Source: Apostichopus californicus
Taxonomy: Eukaryota; Echinodermata; Holothuroidea; Aspidochirotida; Stichopodidae
Direction: 5' to 3'
DNA: 25,651 bases
Assembly: GCA_020650975.1 (NCBI GenBank)
Contig: JAIPMN010004682.1
Coordinates: 1-25,651 of the forward strand
The first letter of the stretch is position 1. The number at the start of each line of letters is the position of its first letter. The position numbers and the translations under genes are program-made. Under the pieces are notes generated by a model. That model worked only from the letters and a program-made list of their open reading frames with translations. It had not been told where the DNA came from and did no database searches. Below are positions 1 through 11,500 of the stretch, in pieces.

Positions 1-2913
1 TATACACACACATACTTACACATGCAATGATGACAGTATCATGAAATATTGAAATTTCTATGAAACAAATTTTTGAAAGTTAAGTAAAATATCAATAGAA
101 AACCCTGGCAAAACAGTATTTAGCTGTTTTTGTACTTTTGTATTTGTAATTTACATATGGCCCTCCCAAAAATGATATTAATGGGCATTTTTGTTCAGTT
201 TGTTTTTGGCATTTTCATCAAGGTTAGAGTTATGACAATTATGCTGATTAATATTACTTAAGATTGGAAATTTGAAACAAGTTGGAGAAATGTTTATCCT
301 GATGCTAATACCACTCTATACTGTCCCCACATGTGATGCTTCAAAGCACAGATGCTGACAGTATGAACAGTTCCTAATCTTAATATGGATAGAAATAGGA
401 TATTCCTACTGCTCATGTTGTCCCTATTAGTGCTTTCAAAAAAAGCAAGAAAATGGAAGTATAGTGCTATATCAGAAAATTATCCCAGCTGGATGGTGAA
501 ATGAAATATAACAGTATTTAACTCTTGTGCATTGACCTGAGAAGATTACATCCTGAGAAAAAATGAGAAAAAAAATGAGAAAAAATTCTGAGAAAAAATT
601 GGACTTCATCTTGAACAACGTTAGTAGAAGGATTGTGGGGATGATTTTTCTATGAGTGTAAGGGAGGGAGGGATACGGGGTGGGATTAGAGAGGGTTAGA
701 CCAGTGAAAGGAGGGAACTTGAAAGTATTGGTCCACCATTTTGATAGTTAGGTATGAAAGATTATACATTTTATAATAATAATGTCCACCTTTATCCACC
801 AGAACAGTGTATTAATAGAGGATAGGGGCACTCGATGATAAGTCTTAACAGTAATACGAGGAACAAATATTTGACCTCCGTCAGGGGTGCAGTCATCAGT
901 TTTGATTGGGGGAGGGGGAGGGGATATTGGAAAAGCCTAAGATGTAATGTCATCTAGGAGAGGGATGTAAGTTTGGCCCCCTCACCTTTAAGACATTTTG
1001 GTAAAATAGAGGGTGCTATATTTTGCAACATTTCACTCAGCGCTGAAGAGGTTTTGACTGTTTAGGATTTTTACCGTATTTGTATTTTATATATTTAGGT
1101 ACGGTACCCTAATTTGTCTTGGTAGGATTCTGTCTGCCAGGTGTGGGGAGGGGATGAGGGGGGGGGCGGAGAAGGGGCTGTTGATTTTGGTATACATGGT
1201 TATGCCCCTGTATGATGACTAGATTTTACCCATATAGTTAGGAATCTCAGGTTAGTGACTGTTGTGTTGAATGGAATATTGAGAGTCGGTCAAACATTTT
1301 GCACTTTTCAACTGTCATTATTAAAAGTTAAAGATATTGGATAATGTGCAATGGGTTAAAATGAGCCAGGTTTAACTATATATATAATTTATATATATAA
1401 TTAAAAAATCTTTCAAGCATTGGTTTGTCTAAATAATATTTGAAATTTTTTAACTTATCACTTTTCAGAGTTTTTACTAAGTTTAACAGTACATTCATTA
1501 AGGTTTGGTTTGTGGTAGGTGTATGTAATCTAGGTGGTGGCAATCCTTTCTTGAATCAATTTTTTTTTTTTTTAAATGCACCCTTGTTACATTATCACTT
1601 TATGTCAATGGTATTTTTTTTTATTTATTTTTTCTTATTGTATCGGGCTATTTTAAGTTTTGACTTCATTAAGTTTGACTTATTGTGACTTTTAATATGC
1701 TCAAAATACAGACACATAATATAACTTTGACAATATGTTTTACTTATAACTTAATATACATATCAATGTGTATATATAAGTAATAAATATATATTTAATA
1801 TATATATATATATAACTCTATATGTATATATATAACTCTGATAAGGAAAGTACCTTTGAAACAACAACTGTGATATATTAAAATTTGAGCCTATTCCTGA
1901 TGACCTTTTGGCTAATCGAAACCTTCCTTGAAGCTTGCCTGACAGTGATTTAGAATCATTTAAAATTCTTTCTTTTTCGTATGTTGTGTGTGCATGTGTA
2001 CTTGTTTTGTATTCTGACTGAAGACTTAAACAAAGGAATTCCAAGTCCTCTCAGACTCATATCAAAAGAATCATCACATCCTCGGAAGAATTCTTTTGTT
2101 CAGGGGTTATTGTTGAAGTTTAGGGTACATGGATTTAAACAAAGGGAAGAACAATGGTGTCCTCAGTCTGAATGTAAAACACACCTGCATGTGTATGTGC
2201 CCTTAGTGTGTGGTTGTCTACAGTTGTGTGGACAGCACACTGTCAGATATTATTCAATTACTTCATTTGTGCCATATAGTCTTTTCACATCCAAAACGAC
2301 TCGGAGACTTATAAACTTGCGAAAACTCTTGAACTTTTTATAAAAACGAAACTTGTAATTTTCATCAACTTGACAACCGTTATTTTTCCAAGCAGCCGAA
2401 AAAGTGCAGTTTAATAGCTCTTTCATGATCTGTAATTAGATTCATTTGCTTTCTTAAGGTTCCTTTTTCTTTCAAGTCGGAGAGTGATCTCATAAATTAC
2501 TTATATTGATTTTAATAATTCTTCAAGTACCGAAAATGTGGACACTGACTGATTTGGTTCATATCTTATAATGACAATATCATGAGTTTAACGCTACAAG
2601 TTTAATGTAAATAATTTCATTCGGGACTATTAAACAGATCTGATGATTTAAAAATTGTAAATACCCTCTATTTTCTCCAAGTTCTTTGAAGATATATATC
2701 TAGTCTACAAATGAAAAAGTAGGTCTTCGTGAGTCTGGCAAACCATCCTACTGCGATTCATCGTAAAAATCAGTTAACAGCAAGTTGTGTTTTCAAGCTA
2801 TAGTATTTAACCCATCATACAAGCTACCCCCCAAATGCACACTTTTGATTCTTTAGCATTTTTCCATATATGTGACGAAACCATCATTATTATAGTTAAT
2901 TTACTCTGTCTGA
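1..2913. other. Non-coding, AT-rich region; no gene seen
   Basis: I see no convincing coding sequence. It holds a short A-rich direct repeat around GAGAAAAAA (555-600), G-rich stretches on plus (661-690, 907-921, 1142-1173), poly-T, and TA-microsatellite blocks (1377-1402, 1763-1841). Open frames of 82 and 120 codons (1440-1688 and 1981-2343, plus) and 93 codons (1763-2044, minus) show no recognisable domain. Confidence 0.6.
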
Positions 2914-3000
2914 CAGATTTCTTGTTGTAGCCTAATAATAAATAACCACAACACTTTTCAGATTTCTCGTTGTAGCCTAATTAAATAACCACGACACTTT
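2914..3000. repeat. 45-bp direct tandem duplication, two copies
   Basis: CAGATTTCT(T/C)GTTGTAGCCTAAT followed by AAATAACCAC(A/G)ACACTTT occurs from 2914 and again from 2959, with small indels. This is a local duplication in non-coding DNA. Confidence 0.75.
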
Positions 3001-4057
3001 CCTATCACATTTATGCAGTCCTCGCTCATTTTGCTCACAGGAAATGCTTCATGAACTCCAAATGGAATAGTGTGTTATTAATGAGAGCAAAAACAAGCGA
3101 AACATTTGGGAATTACACTTAACCTTAGGTAGTACTTTAGTATTAAAATTCTCTGTGCTACATAGGCTACATATATGTATGCAGGCTGAGTTGAACTTAA
3201 ATGCATATAACACATGCGCCATGATGGCTTCTACTGAGAGCAAAAATAAGTGAATCTGTTGGGAATTACGCTAACTTAGGTTTAATCATTTTAGAAATGG
3301 AAACGCTTCCAGTGGTTTGACTTCTGTTGTTCTGATTATTTTCCATATTTTCTTTAAAGTACAGCTTACATGTAGTCTTTCATCTCATGTTCACCATTAC
3401 ATTATGTGTCAACTTAGAAAACTCATCATCATCCAAAAACCTTTGAAATATATGAAGTAAGGTTACAGACATCATGCAGGGTACCTGACACTGTGGAGAG
3501 GAGGAGAGGAGGAGAGGAGGAAGTGGGAGGGACAAGGGTGAGAACAATGTTCAGTGGTGTTGAAATTTGAGATTTTTTTGGGTCCTTTGTCCTCCCCCTC
3601 CTTCCAGTGTTAGGGTCCCAGCCATGGATCTGTATTAACCGACAGTGCAGACTATTGGAGGTGACAAAGCCAAATAATTATTGCCAGAGAGAATAATGTG
3701 TCTCTTTAGAAGTCTACATGATGTGGTATGTGATAGATATGAGAAGGAAGGTGTTTTACAGATATTGAAGAAGGTACAATTGGGTTTGCTGCCATATATA
3801 TAGAGCTAGCCAGAATGTTTGCATATGTCGATCATGTTAGGCTAGCCTATGATAGGTCTTCTTCTGTACCTAATCACAAACCTTACAGCTTAAAACTCAA
3901 ATTTCAAACTCTTTATTTGCTGCTCTATGAGATGTGATTTCAGTTATCTTTGTTTTGCATACTTTCTGGACAATTAATTCATTGATGTTTTTCTGTTCTT
4001 GTTGTTGTATTGTAGTAAATTTGTTGGGAAGTGGTCATTATGAATGATGTCATCACT
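3001..4057. other. Non-coding stretch with purine tract
   Basis: Apart from the diverged repeat above, the main feature is a GAGGAGAG-type purine tract near 3494-3521 and a pyrimidine tract near 3587-3605. No gene is supported. Confidence 0.5.
3080..3290. repeat. Diverged direct repeat, two copies ~155 bp apart
   Basis: GAGAGCAAAAA(C/T)AAG(C/T)GAA is followed by TTGGGAATTAC and an ACTTAGG/CCTTAGG-type end near 3080-3135 and again near 3235-3285. The copies have drifted by several substitutions. Confidence 0.5.
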
Positions 4058-4217
4058 GTGATGTGACTGGTGTCTTCAATGGTGATGAGACTGGTGTCTT
4101 CATAGGTGATGTGACCGGTGTCTTCATTGGTGATGAGACCGGTGCCTCATTGGTGATGAGACTGGTGTCTTTGGTGATGAGACTGGTGTCTTTGGTGATG
4201 AGACTGGTGTCTTCAAC
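4058..4217. repeat. Short tandem repeat, seven units of 24 then 21 bp
   Basis: Units of GTGATG(A/T)GACTGGTGTCTT plus a variable tail run head to tail. The first three are 24 bp (tails CAATG, CATAG, CATTG), then 23, then two of 21 bp ending CTTTG, then a last unit ending CAACAG. The younger-looking 3' units are nearly identical. Confidence 0.85.
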
Positions 4218-4897
4218 AGTGGTGCGAAGTTTGCCACACTAAATCCATTGTACTCATATAGATAGCTGCAAAGGACATGTTATCATTCAGTTTTGATGAA
4301 AAAAGAACAAAAAACTGATTGTTATTCATTTTACGAGCAGATGTGATTGCAGATTCTCTGCCAACCTTTTTGTTCATATTTTAAGGCTAATCTTGAAAGC
4401 GCATACAAAGGTGTATTTATATCGAATAAAAGAAATTGTTACCGGATCCTCAGCTACAAACCTTGTTGAATAATTTGGAGTGTAGTGACTCACGTTCTAA
4501 ATTATTTGGCTGGATTCAAGTTAATAGGTCTTGTTTAGGATGTAATTCAACAGTACATATGGAATTGAAATGTTAGAATGAACAATAAGATTGACATTTT
4601 TAATTTCAATTTGTAAAGTTTGCATTTATTTATATCTACTAAGCAAGAGCCTTGCATTATGGCAGCTCTAGCCTTGCACGGCAACATACACAGACCTGTT
4701 TGGGTACATGATACAACATTTTTCAGTTGTCTGGTCTAACTTAATTCAGACTAGTACTTCTAACATGTTTAGACTTGAACTATATTGATCGGACGATATA
4801 TTGTAAAATGCTGTTGTGTCCTTATTTTCCTAAGAGTTACCGGTCTAAACTTGTATGGCAACATTGGGTTCCCTTAAGTGGAATGTAATATTTAGAA
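4218..4897. other. Non-coding stretch, nothing recognised
   Basis: AT-rich sequence without coding signal, RNA gene motifs or clear repeats. Confidence 0.5.
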
Positions 4898-5140
4898 GGC
4901 AATAATTAGAACAGGACTAGATTTCAGCTATCAAGCATGTGTTTGTTGGTTTACCATAGGTAATAAATAGAACAAGACTAGATTTCAGCTATTAAGAAGG
5001 TGTTTGTTGGTTTATCATATAGGTAATAATTATAACAGGACTAAATTTCAGCTATCAAACACATGTTTGTTGGTTTATCAAAGGTAATAATTTGAACGAG
5101 ACTAGATTTTAGCTATCAAGCACGTGTTTTGGTTTATCAT
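4898..5140. repeat. ~62-bp tandem repeat, four imperfect copies
   Basis: Each copy contains G(G/-)TAATAA(T/A), an AACA(G/A)GACTAGATTT block, CAGCTATCAAG-like sequence, then GTGTTTGTTGGTTTATCAT. Copies begin near 4898, 4961, 5022 and 5083. They differ at roughly one base in ten, so the array is not recent. Confidence 0.85.
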
Positions 5141-5200
5141 TGTTGACTCTAATAAGTGTGTGCAAGTACTTCCTTCCTCATCAAGTTTTCCCCTTCCAAA

Positions 5201-5307
5201 ATGGTTACCATGGCTTCAACACGTACTGATTTAAAAGTTATGATTATTAATGGTTACCATGGCTACAACACAGCAACATGTACTGATTTTAAAGTTATGA
5301 TTATTTG
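5201..5307. repeat. ~50-bp tandem duplication, two copies
   Basis: ATGGTTACCATGGCT(T/A)CAACAC, then (A/C)(C/A)GTACTGATTT(T)AAAGTTATGATTATT, starts at 5201 and at 5250. The second copy has a short CAGCAACAT insertion. It includes the palindrome GGTTACCATGGC. Confidence 0.8.
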
Positions 5308-5944
5308 ATATGTTGACTCAAATTGATATGTGTATTATGTTGAACAGTGCAGTAACACATCAGACAATCAAAAGGCCTGAAGACTCTAATTTTGATTCTT
5401 TCACAGTTCAATCGGTTTCTGATATTTTACATTCCTGTTTAAAGTTCTACTACTATTTGTCCCCGAGTTGCAATTTCCAAAGGCTGTTTACATCCACTTT
5501 AGAAGAATGTATTGTTTTAGTTTACCATCAGAATATATATATTGCAATATTTACCGATGTTTGGAACATGTTTTAATTTTCTTTTCTTGTCATTCTTAGT
5601 ATCAAATTATTCAAATTATTAACAACAAAACCATTGGTTGTGGGAACTTCTGTTTTCATTGAGATAAACCGGACAGACAGAGAATGAGGATGGAGAGAAT
5701 AAGTTATATTCCGAGTGTATTGTTGAAAAGTGACACACCAATAAATTTGCACCATTGATTACACATAAAACATGCACAATTTCTAAACATTAAAAATTTA
5801 TCATTTAAAAAAAAATGTACATACTTATTTATACATTATAAAATTACAGTTTGATAATATTTGTTTCCACTCGGTCCAAACATTGCAAACATTTTAAGTG
5901 ATTCAATGTGGGCGAGTCAAATAAAAGTTTAAAATCTGCTTGTG
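5308..5944. other. Non-coding stretch, nothing recognised
   Basis: An 88-codon open frame on plus (5310-5576) and a 60-codon frame on minus (5573-5755) have no recognisable motif and a composition expected of AT-rich chance frames. Confidence 0.45.
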
Positions 5945-6124
5945 TCAAATTAATGCATATTCATAGCTATGGTGGATGTTTCACATAACAACCTGACAAA
6001 TTAGCATACTGTTATGCATATTCACAACTACTGGGGATGTGTTTCTTGGTAGTACATATTCATATCACAAGAACAAACTGACAAATCAGCGTTTACTAAC
6101 CTGATGCATATTCATAACTACAGT
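5945..6124. repeat. Irregular direct repeats around ATGCATATTCATAACTA
   Basis: ATGCATATTCA(T/C)A(G/A)CTA occurs at about 5953, 6014 and 6104, with a diverged ACATATTCATAT at about 6053. AACCTGACAAATTAGC-like blocks lie between. This is an old, irregular tandem or dispersed repeat cluster. Confidence 0.6.
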
Positions 6125-8368
6125 CAGGACTGCATTTAATTATCCACAAGAATTATAGTGCAAGAAAGTGACTGTTACCACTTTAAAATAATGATACGTG
6201 GGTAGAATTGTAGACAAAACATGATAATTCCTTAACTTAATTTTATGAATGAACGTCTTTAAAAAAAAAAATAACAGCAATGAAATGCATTTTTATCAAG
6301 TTCATATTTAGCAGATGACAGACAGTCATAAAGTCATACTAAAAGAAGATACTATAAAACAAATGTTCACACCTTTTCAATGTTATAAACACAACATTTA
6401 ATTCAAGACACAGTTTCAAGGGGAAGTTAAATATAAAAAAAAGGTAGCCACCTCCCTACAGTGACAACTTTAATTTGCATAAATTATATCTTTTGCTGAA
6501 TTATACATAATTATTGTACAATGATGCATATCTCTGGTTAATCAAGGTAGTCCTTTGTCACAATACATACATCTAATTGCAAGAATGTCTATTATAGGGA
6601 TTCTAAGTGTTTCTACTTACAGAGGGTGATGAATATTCAACAGTGAAGTAAACTGACCAATCAGAAGGATAGCTAAGGCAGACAGTTTGTATTTGCAGCT
6701 GAATGTCACTCTCTCCAACAGACACACTCGCAAAGAAACTGTTTTGTTAGTTTGTTGTATTAATCTTTCCGGAAGATATTGAGTGACAAAATCTTCTGTA
6801 GTTAGCCTTAACCTAACACACTTTCATAGTAGAGATAACAAGCCTACCCTGTTTGTTTATAAGAAATATGGTTGAAGACATAATTGTTAACCACTTTCAA
6901 GAATAATAACTGCTGGCAAGTTTTGCCTCTCTGAACAAAATGGAACATTACTGATCTTTTAGGGAAGTGTTTATCAAATAACTTGGATGAAAGTTGTGAG
7001 AAGTGGAAAACAAATACTGTTACCAAGGCAACTATCTTCTTCTACATTGTTAAAGGAGAACAGGTATTCTCACCATTCTAGACAGGATTTTGCATAATTT
7101 TTGTAAACACGTATTAGCTACTATGTAATGCTACCGTCACCCAAAAATGAATTCTACTCTAAGCTAGAGAGAAAGTGTCAATTTCTAGTGAGAAAGTGAC
7201 AACTCCTCATAAAACACTGACAGCACATGAAAACATTTAAAATGGCAGTTACTTTTTACATAAATAATTTTTTGAATAAAATCTTCTCAATACAGCAAAC
7301 TTATGAACTCCCATCATTTACATTAAAATAAAAAAGAAGAGATTAAAAAAAAAAAAAAAAACCTAAATTTTAGTACTAGAGTTAAAACTATGTAGTTTGT
7401 ACAGACACATTATCAACAAGAAATTTACAATTTTTTACTTAAATATAAGTCACATGATGATGAGCTGAAAATAACTAATGCACCCAGACATGCTTATGAT
7501 CTGTAGAAAGACCAGCACCCTTTAAACCAATGATCAATGCCAGCACTGAAATATCAGGGATTTCACCTATATTATAAATTGCAGCTAAATTCAAACTTTG
7601 TACATCAAACTGTAAACAGAGAGAAACCAGCACCTTATCCACATGACTCATGAACATCCTGTTGAGCACCCAGCAATATGTGAGATTCCCCTAACCCCCC
7701 CCCCCCCTCTCCTGGCCCCCTCTGCCTCAAACCCAACCTCCCTGCCTCCTGCATTACTATCTACATACAAAACTACCACCACTCCTTTCAACACAAATGA
7801 GCAAATATTAGCCAACAAAGTTTAACAAAACCAAGTTAATGCAGTATGATTAACACTTACCGCATCATCCATGCAATGTTATTTAGATAACCAAATATTA
7901 ATAAGTTCCATTGAATTTGCTGCAAACCAAAGCATGAAATATCTATGGGAATATTTTTTTATGAGGGTCTACTTGTGATAGGATATGTTAACATAACATA
8001 TGGACAATCTGCATCTAAAATTGTCTTACTTCTCATTCCCCATAAGTAATATTATGATAGTTCCATTTTGGACACATTCTTAAGTGATGCTGTCTAAATA
8101 TTGGACCATTCAAAATTTCACCGTGGCCTGCAAGGTCAATTTATGACCAACCCCCTATCTAGAACATTCCCAAAACCTTACACTTATCTTCACCCAAAAC
8201 CCCTCCCCTGCAAAACATCCCCCCTCCACCTTAACACAGTTCCTCCTTTGACAAGACATGTCACTGTTTAATACTAATAGCAATTACATTATGATAATGA
8301 GGATTCTTAGTGGTCGTCCAATTTAATCATTGTGAGTTTGTCCATGGGATGCATTCAACTATCATCCC
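6125..8368. other. Non-coding region downstream of the kinase gene
   Basis: Contents are AT-rich sequence, an A-run (7345-7361) and C-rich plus-strand tracts at 7686-7740 and 8150-8230. Two splice-flanked open stretches on minus (7861-7919 and 7475-7609) are discussed as a finding but do not join in frame. No gene is supported. Confidence 0.5.
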
Positions 8369-8374
8369 TTTATT
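8369..8374 (-). promoter_or_regulatory. Candidate polyadenylation signal AATAAA of the kinase gene
   Basis: Plus strand tttatt reads AATAAA on the gene's sense strand, about 70 bases past the stop codon. ATTAAA variants follow at 8322-8327 and 8267-8272. A 3'UTR this short is possible, but AATAAA hexamers are frequent in AT-rich DNA. Confidence 0.35.
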
Positions 8375-8442
8375 ACCATACACAGTGTTCTTTGTTCAAA
8401 TAAAAGATTATCAATTGAGAATGAAGCCCTCTCTCCTCCTTG

Positions 8443-8533
8443 TCAGCGAAATTTCAGAGTGCCTGATTTGAGTCTTTGGAGGATCTCTCCCATGTGCTTG
8501 ACGATATCGTGGAAGGATGGTCTGTCTTTGGCT
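8443..8533 (-). CDS. SYK: Kinase gene terminal exon J: end of kinase domain and stop
   Basis: The acceptor is GTCTTCCCATCAG; the first base completes the split Glu codon. It encodes [11 protein letters not shown] (the conserved DRP of the last C-lobe helix) and a basic tail ending GTLKFR before TGA at 8445-8443. The tail has no tyrosine, unlike the Tyr-rich C-terminus of vertebrate Syk. The frame then meets the 3' untranslated region. Confidence 0.94.
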
Positions 8534-11500
8534 CTGATGGGAAGACGAGAAATAACAAAGTGATTGAAGTGACCTAAAACATCTTGTTTAGCAGAGTTAA
8601 GATAATAAAATCACAGACCAACCCACCCATAACATGACTGTCTGTCATCTAAGCGTTGGTTTTTATGATTTTTTTTGGGTGTTTAACGATGCAACAAGCT
8701 GTCAAATGATTCCAACAGCAGCACACAATCTGTACCATCAGTATAGCACACCACCTGCACCAACAGCACAGTCTGCACCATCAGTATAGCATACAACCTC
8801 CACCACAGAACACAATCTGCACCACCTTGAGGCTAAGAGTAATTCAACCTAAACAAGCTGTAATTATGGACCCAACAGCCCAATGTACCCATTATGGCAA
8901 GCCTGTCTCACTTCTTGCAGATGAAAGTCACAAATATTCAATTTCATTTGCTTTATATTTACATAAAAAGTTTGGAAGACTTTTACTTTATTTTCCTGCA
9001 CCTGAAAGATAGCTTCATGCTGGGTATGTTCGATTTCTCACATATCCCAGGGTAATGACCTGTTCATATTGTTTCTGTATGATAGTAGCATTCTCTTTTC
9101 TCATGATCCTATACCCGTTTCTAGTGAATTGAATTCAGCTTACTAACCTATACATATTGTAGTCATCACACAGTTGCTCGGTGAGATATGCTACATTCCA
9201 AATACAAGCTGATTATATGTATATGAATGACAACAAATTGGCTGAGGCTATCAAATAGAATTGGAAGCCAAGGTTAGCATCCCAGTGTAGGCTGGATGTA
9301 TTTTCTTAACTGTCATAACGTTTTGCCAACTCATTGGCATGATTCTAGTATACATGTCTCCATGTGTCATGTTGCTCCATGTGTCATGTTGCTATATTTC
9401 AGTTGAGGATATCTGCCGAGGTATAGCTATGTGTATGAACAACCATGAGTTGGCATAGTATTAAAAGCCCATCACATAGAGTGTCAGGTTGGAATACTGG
9501 TGGAGACTAGATTGTTTTTGGTATTAAATTTTCTATGTTTTCCAACTGAATGTCTCCATTTACTAAGTAGTTGTTGTTGTTGAGACTTACTCTGTTCTCC
9601 AGCAGCTTTTCATGAGTTGATATATATCGTCGGGGCACATCTCTGGCTGACTTAACCTTTCACCTCTGTCGATAAAATCCATCAATTCTGGGCCTTTCAT
9701 GCTCTAGAATTGGAAAAGATGCATATAGATAATCTTGAGAATGGGTAACCTTGGCATTATAAAATTTGAAGTAATAGGGCATTTTACTAGGTGACTTAAG
9801 AAACGGAAAAAAATAGAGAGACATTTGAAACATTTATGGTTTTTTAAGAGTAAATGCTGAGTACATGAACAAACATAATAGGAATTACAAAGTGAGGAAT
9901 TTTACTAGAAATGAGTCCAACAAGGGTTTGGGTAGTCTTCAATTACATGTAAAGATCATTGCATAGGTACAAAAGAAATTTAAGTCAAAAGAAATGGGTT
10001 TGAAGCGATTTTTGTAACAACATATGCTTCCCATATCACCACTCTCAACCCATCTAACACAGCTCACCTGGCAACCATATCACATACCCAATGAATACAT
10101 ATCACTCACTGTAGAACATATATGACTGTTCTGTGCAGTAGTTGGTTTTAAAACCAGACTCTCCTAGTACTTAGGACAATGACTTTACTGCCCCCGTCCT
10201 ATTACCCCCTCCCCCAACCTTTCCCCAAACATAATTTTATCATCCTGGGCCTGCTATTAGTATTAATTAGCTTACTACTACCTCTACATCATAACAATCA
10301 TATTGTAAATAATCAATGTTTGACACATATTGTGGTCCTAATTACATTTACTTATTAAGGTCTGGACAAACCCAACACAAAAAACAGCATGATTAGTTAA
10401 ATGATGACACGTACAATCGCTATCTCAAGGAAGTTTGCAATACGAACCAATTAGTTTAAGAGCGCATAGTCACGCACATACTAACATAGTAATAAAACCA
10501 TGTCTTTACAGCCTCAACAATAGATTAATTATGTATGAATGCCTTGGCAATGTTTATTTAGGGTCGATGCACCTATTGCTACGATACCGGCTTTTGTTCT
10601 TTTCCTACTAAACACAGTCACCGTCTATTTAAAGGTAAAGGAAGTTACCCTTTCATCACCTCAAAACTTTCCTACCAACAATGGGTCTATTCAGAGTTCT
10701 CCTGACATACAAACTGATACTGACAGAGGGGTCTGTGAGGTGAAGCAAAACCCACTTCCTTGTGGAGTTAATATTTCCAAATATAAAGTCTAGCAAAAAG
10801 GTCAATGCAAAGACAGATAGTAGCACAAAGTGCTCACAAGACTTTGTCAAATTGTTTAATAGTTGAAAAAGTAATAAAATACTCTATTCAACAATTGCAA
10901 GATTATAAGGAAACTTTTCTTTTGGTTTTGGAGGTTTGAAGTTTGTACCAGATTTTATACCATAGTAATGTGTGGGAAATAAAATGCATCCTAAAAGACC
11001 ACTGCTTAGGCTGATGAGTCTGTGTGAAAGTCTACTGTTAGGGTACTCCAAATGACCTCTAGGTTTTTAAACGTCATTTTTTCACTACATACACAAATAA
11101 CAGAAAAATCAGCGAACCTTTCATCAAAAGAGCAAATGATGAGTGAAAATTTGAAGTATTTCTTCACCCACACAAACACAAGGATAGAAGACTTCCAAAA
11201 GTGCTATATTGAATTAATTGACGTTGACTCGACTCCTATTCTGCAAATATAGACAATTTATTAACTAAAACTATAAACAGTTTATAAACTGCAAATATAC
11301 AAAATAAATTTAAAAAATATAAATATATCAAAAATATATAAACATATATAAATAATATATAAAAAGTAAAATGCATAAAAATATATATATCTTATAAAAA
11401 AAATAATGAAAAAAATATAAATAATGAAAAATATATAAATAAAACTGCAAATATAATCAATTAACACACCACTGTACCTAACCAGGCATATATCAGTATA

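Noticed and set aside
1981-2343. 120-codon plus open frame
   Set aside because: No recognisable motif, no splice-site or promoter support, and length not exceptional for a chance frame in 25 kb.
11011-11030. CTGATGAG...GAAA resembling a hammerhead ribozyme core
   Set aside because: The eight bases between the two core parts cannot form stem II, and the flanks do not pair as stems I and III.
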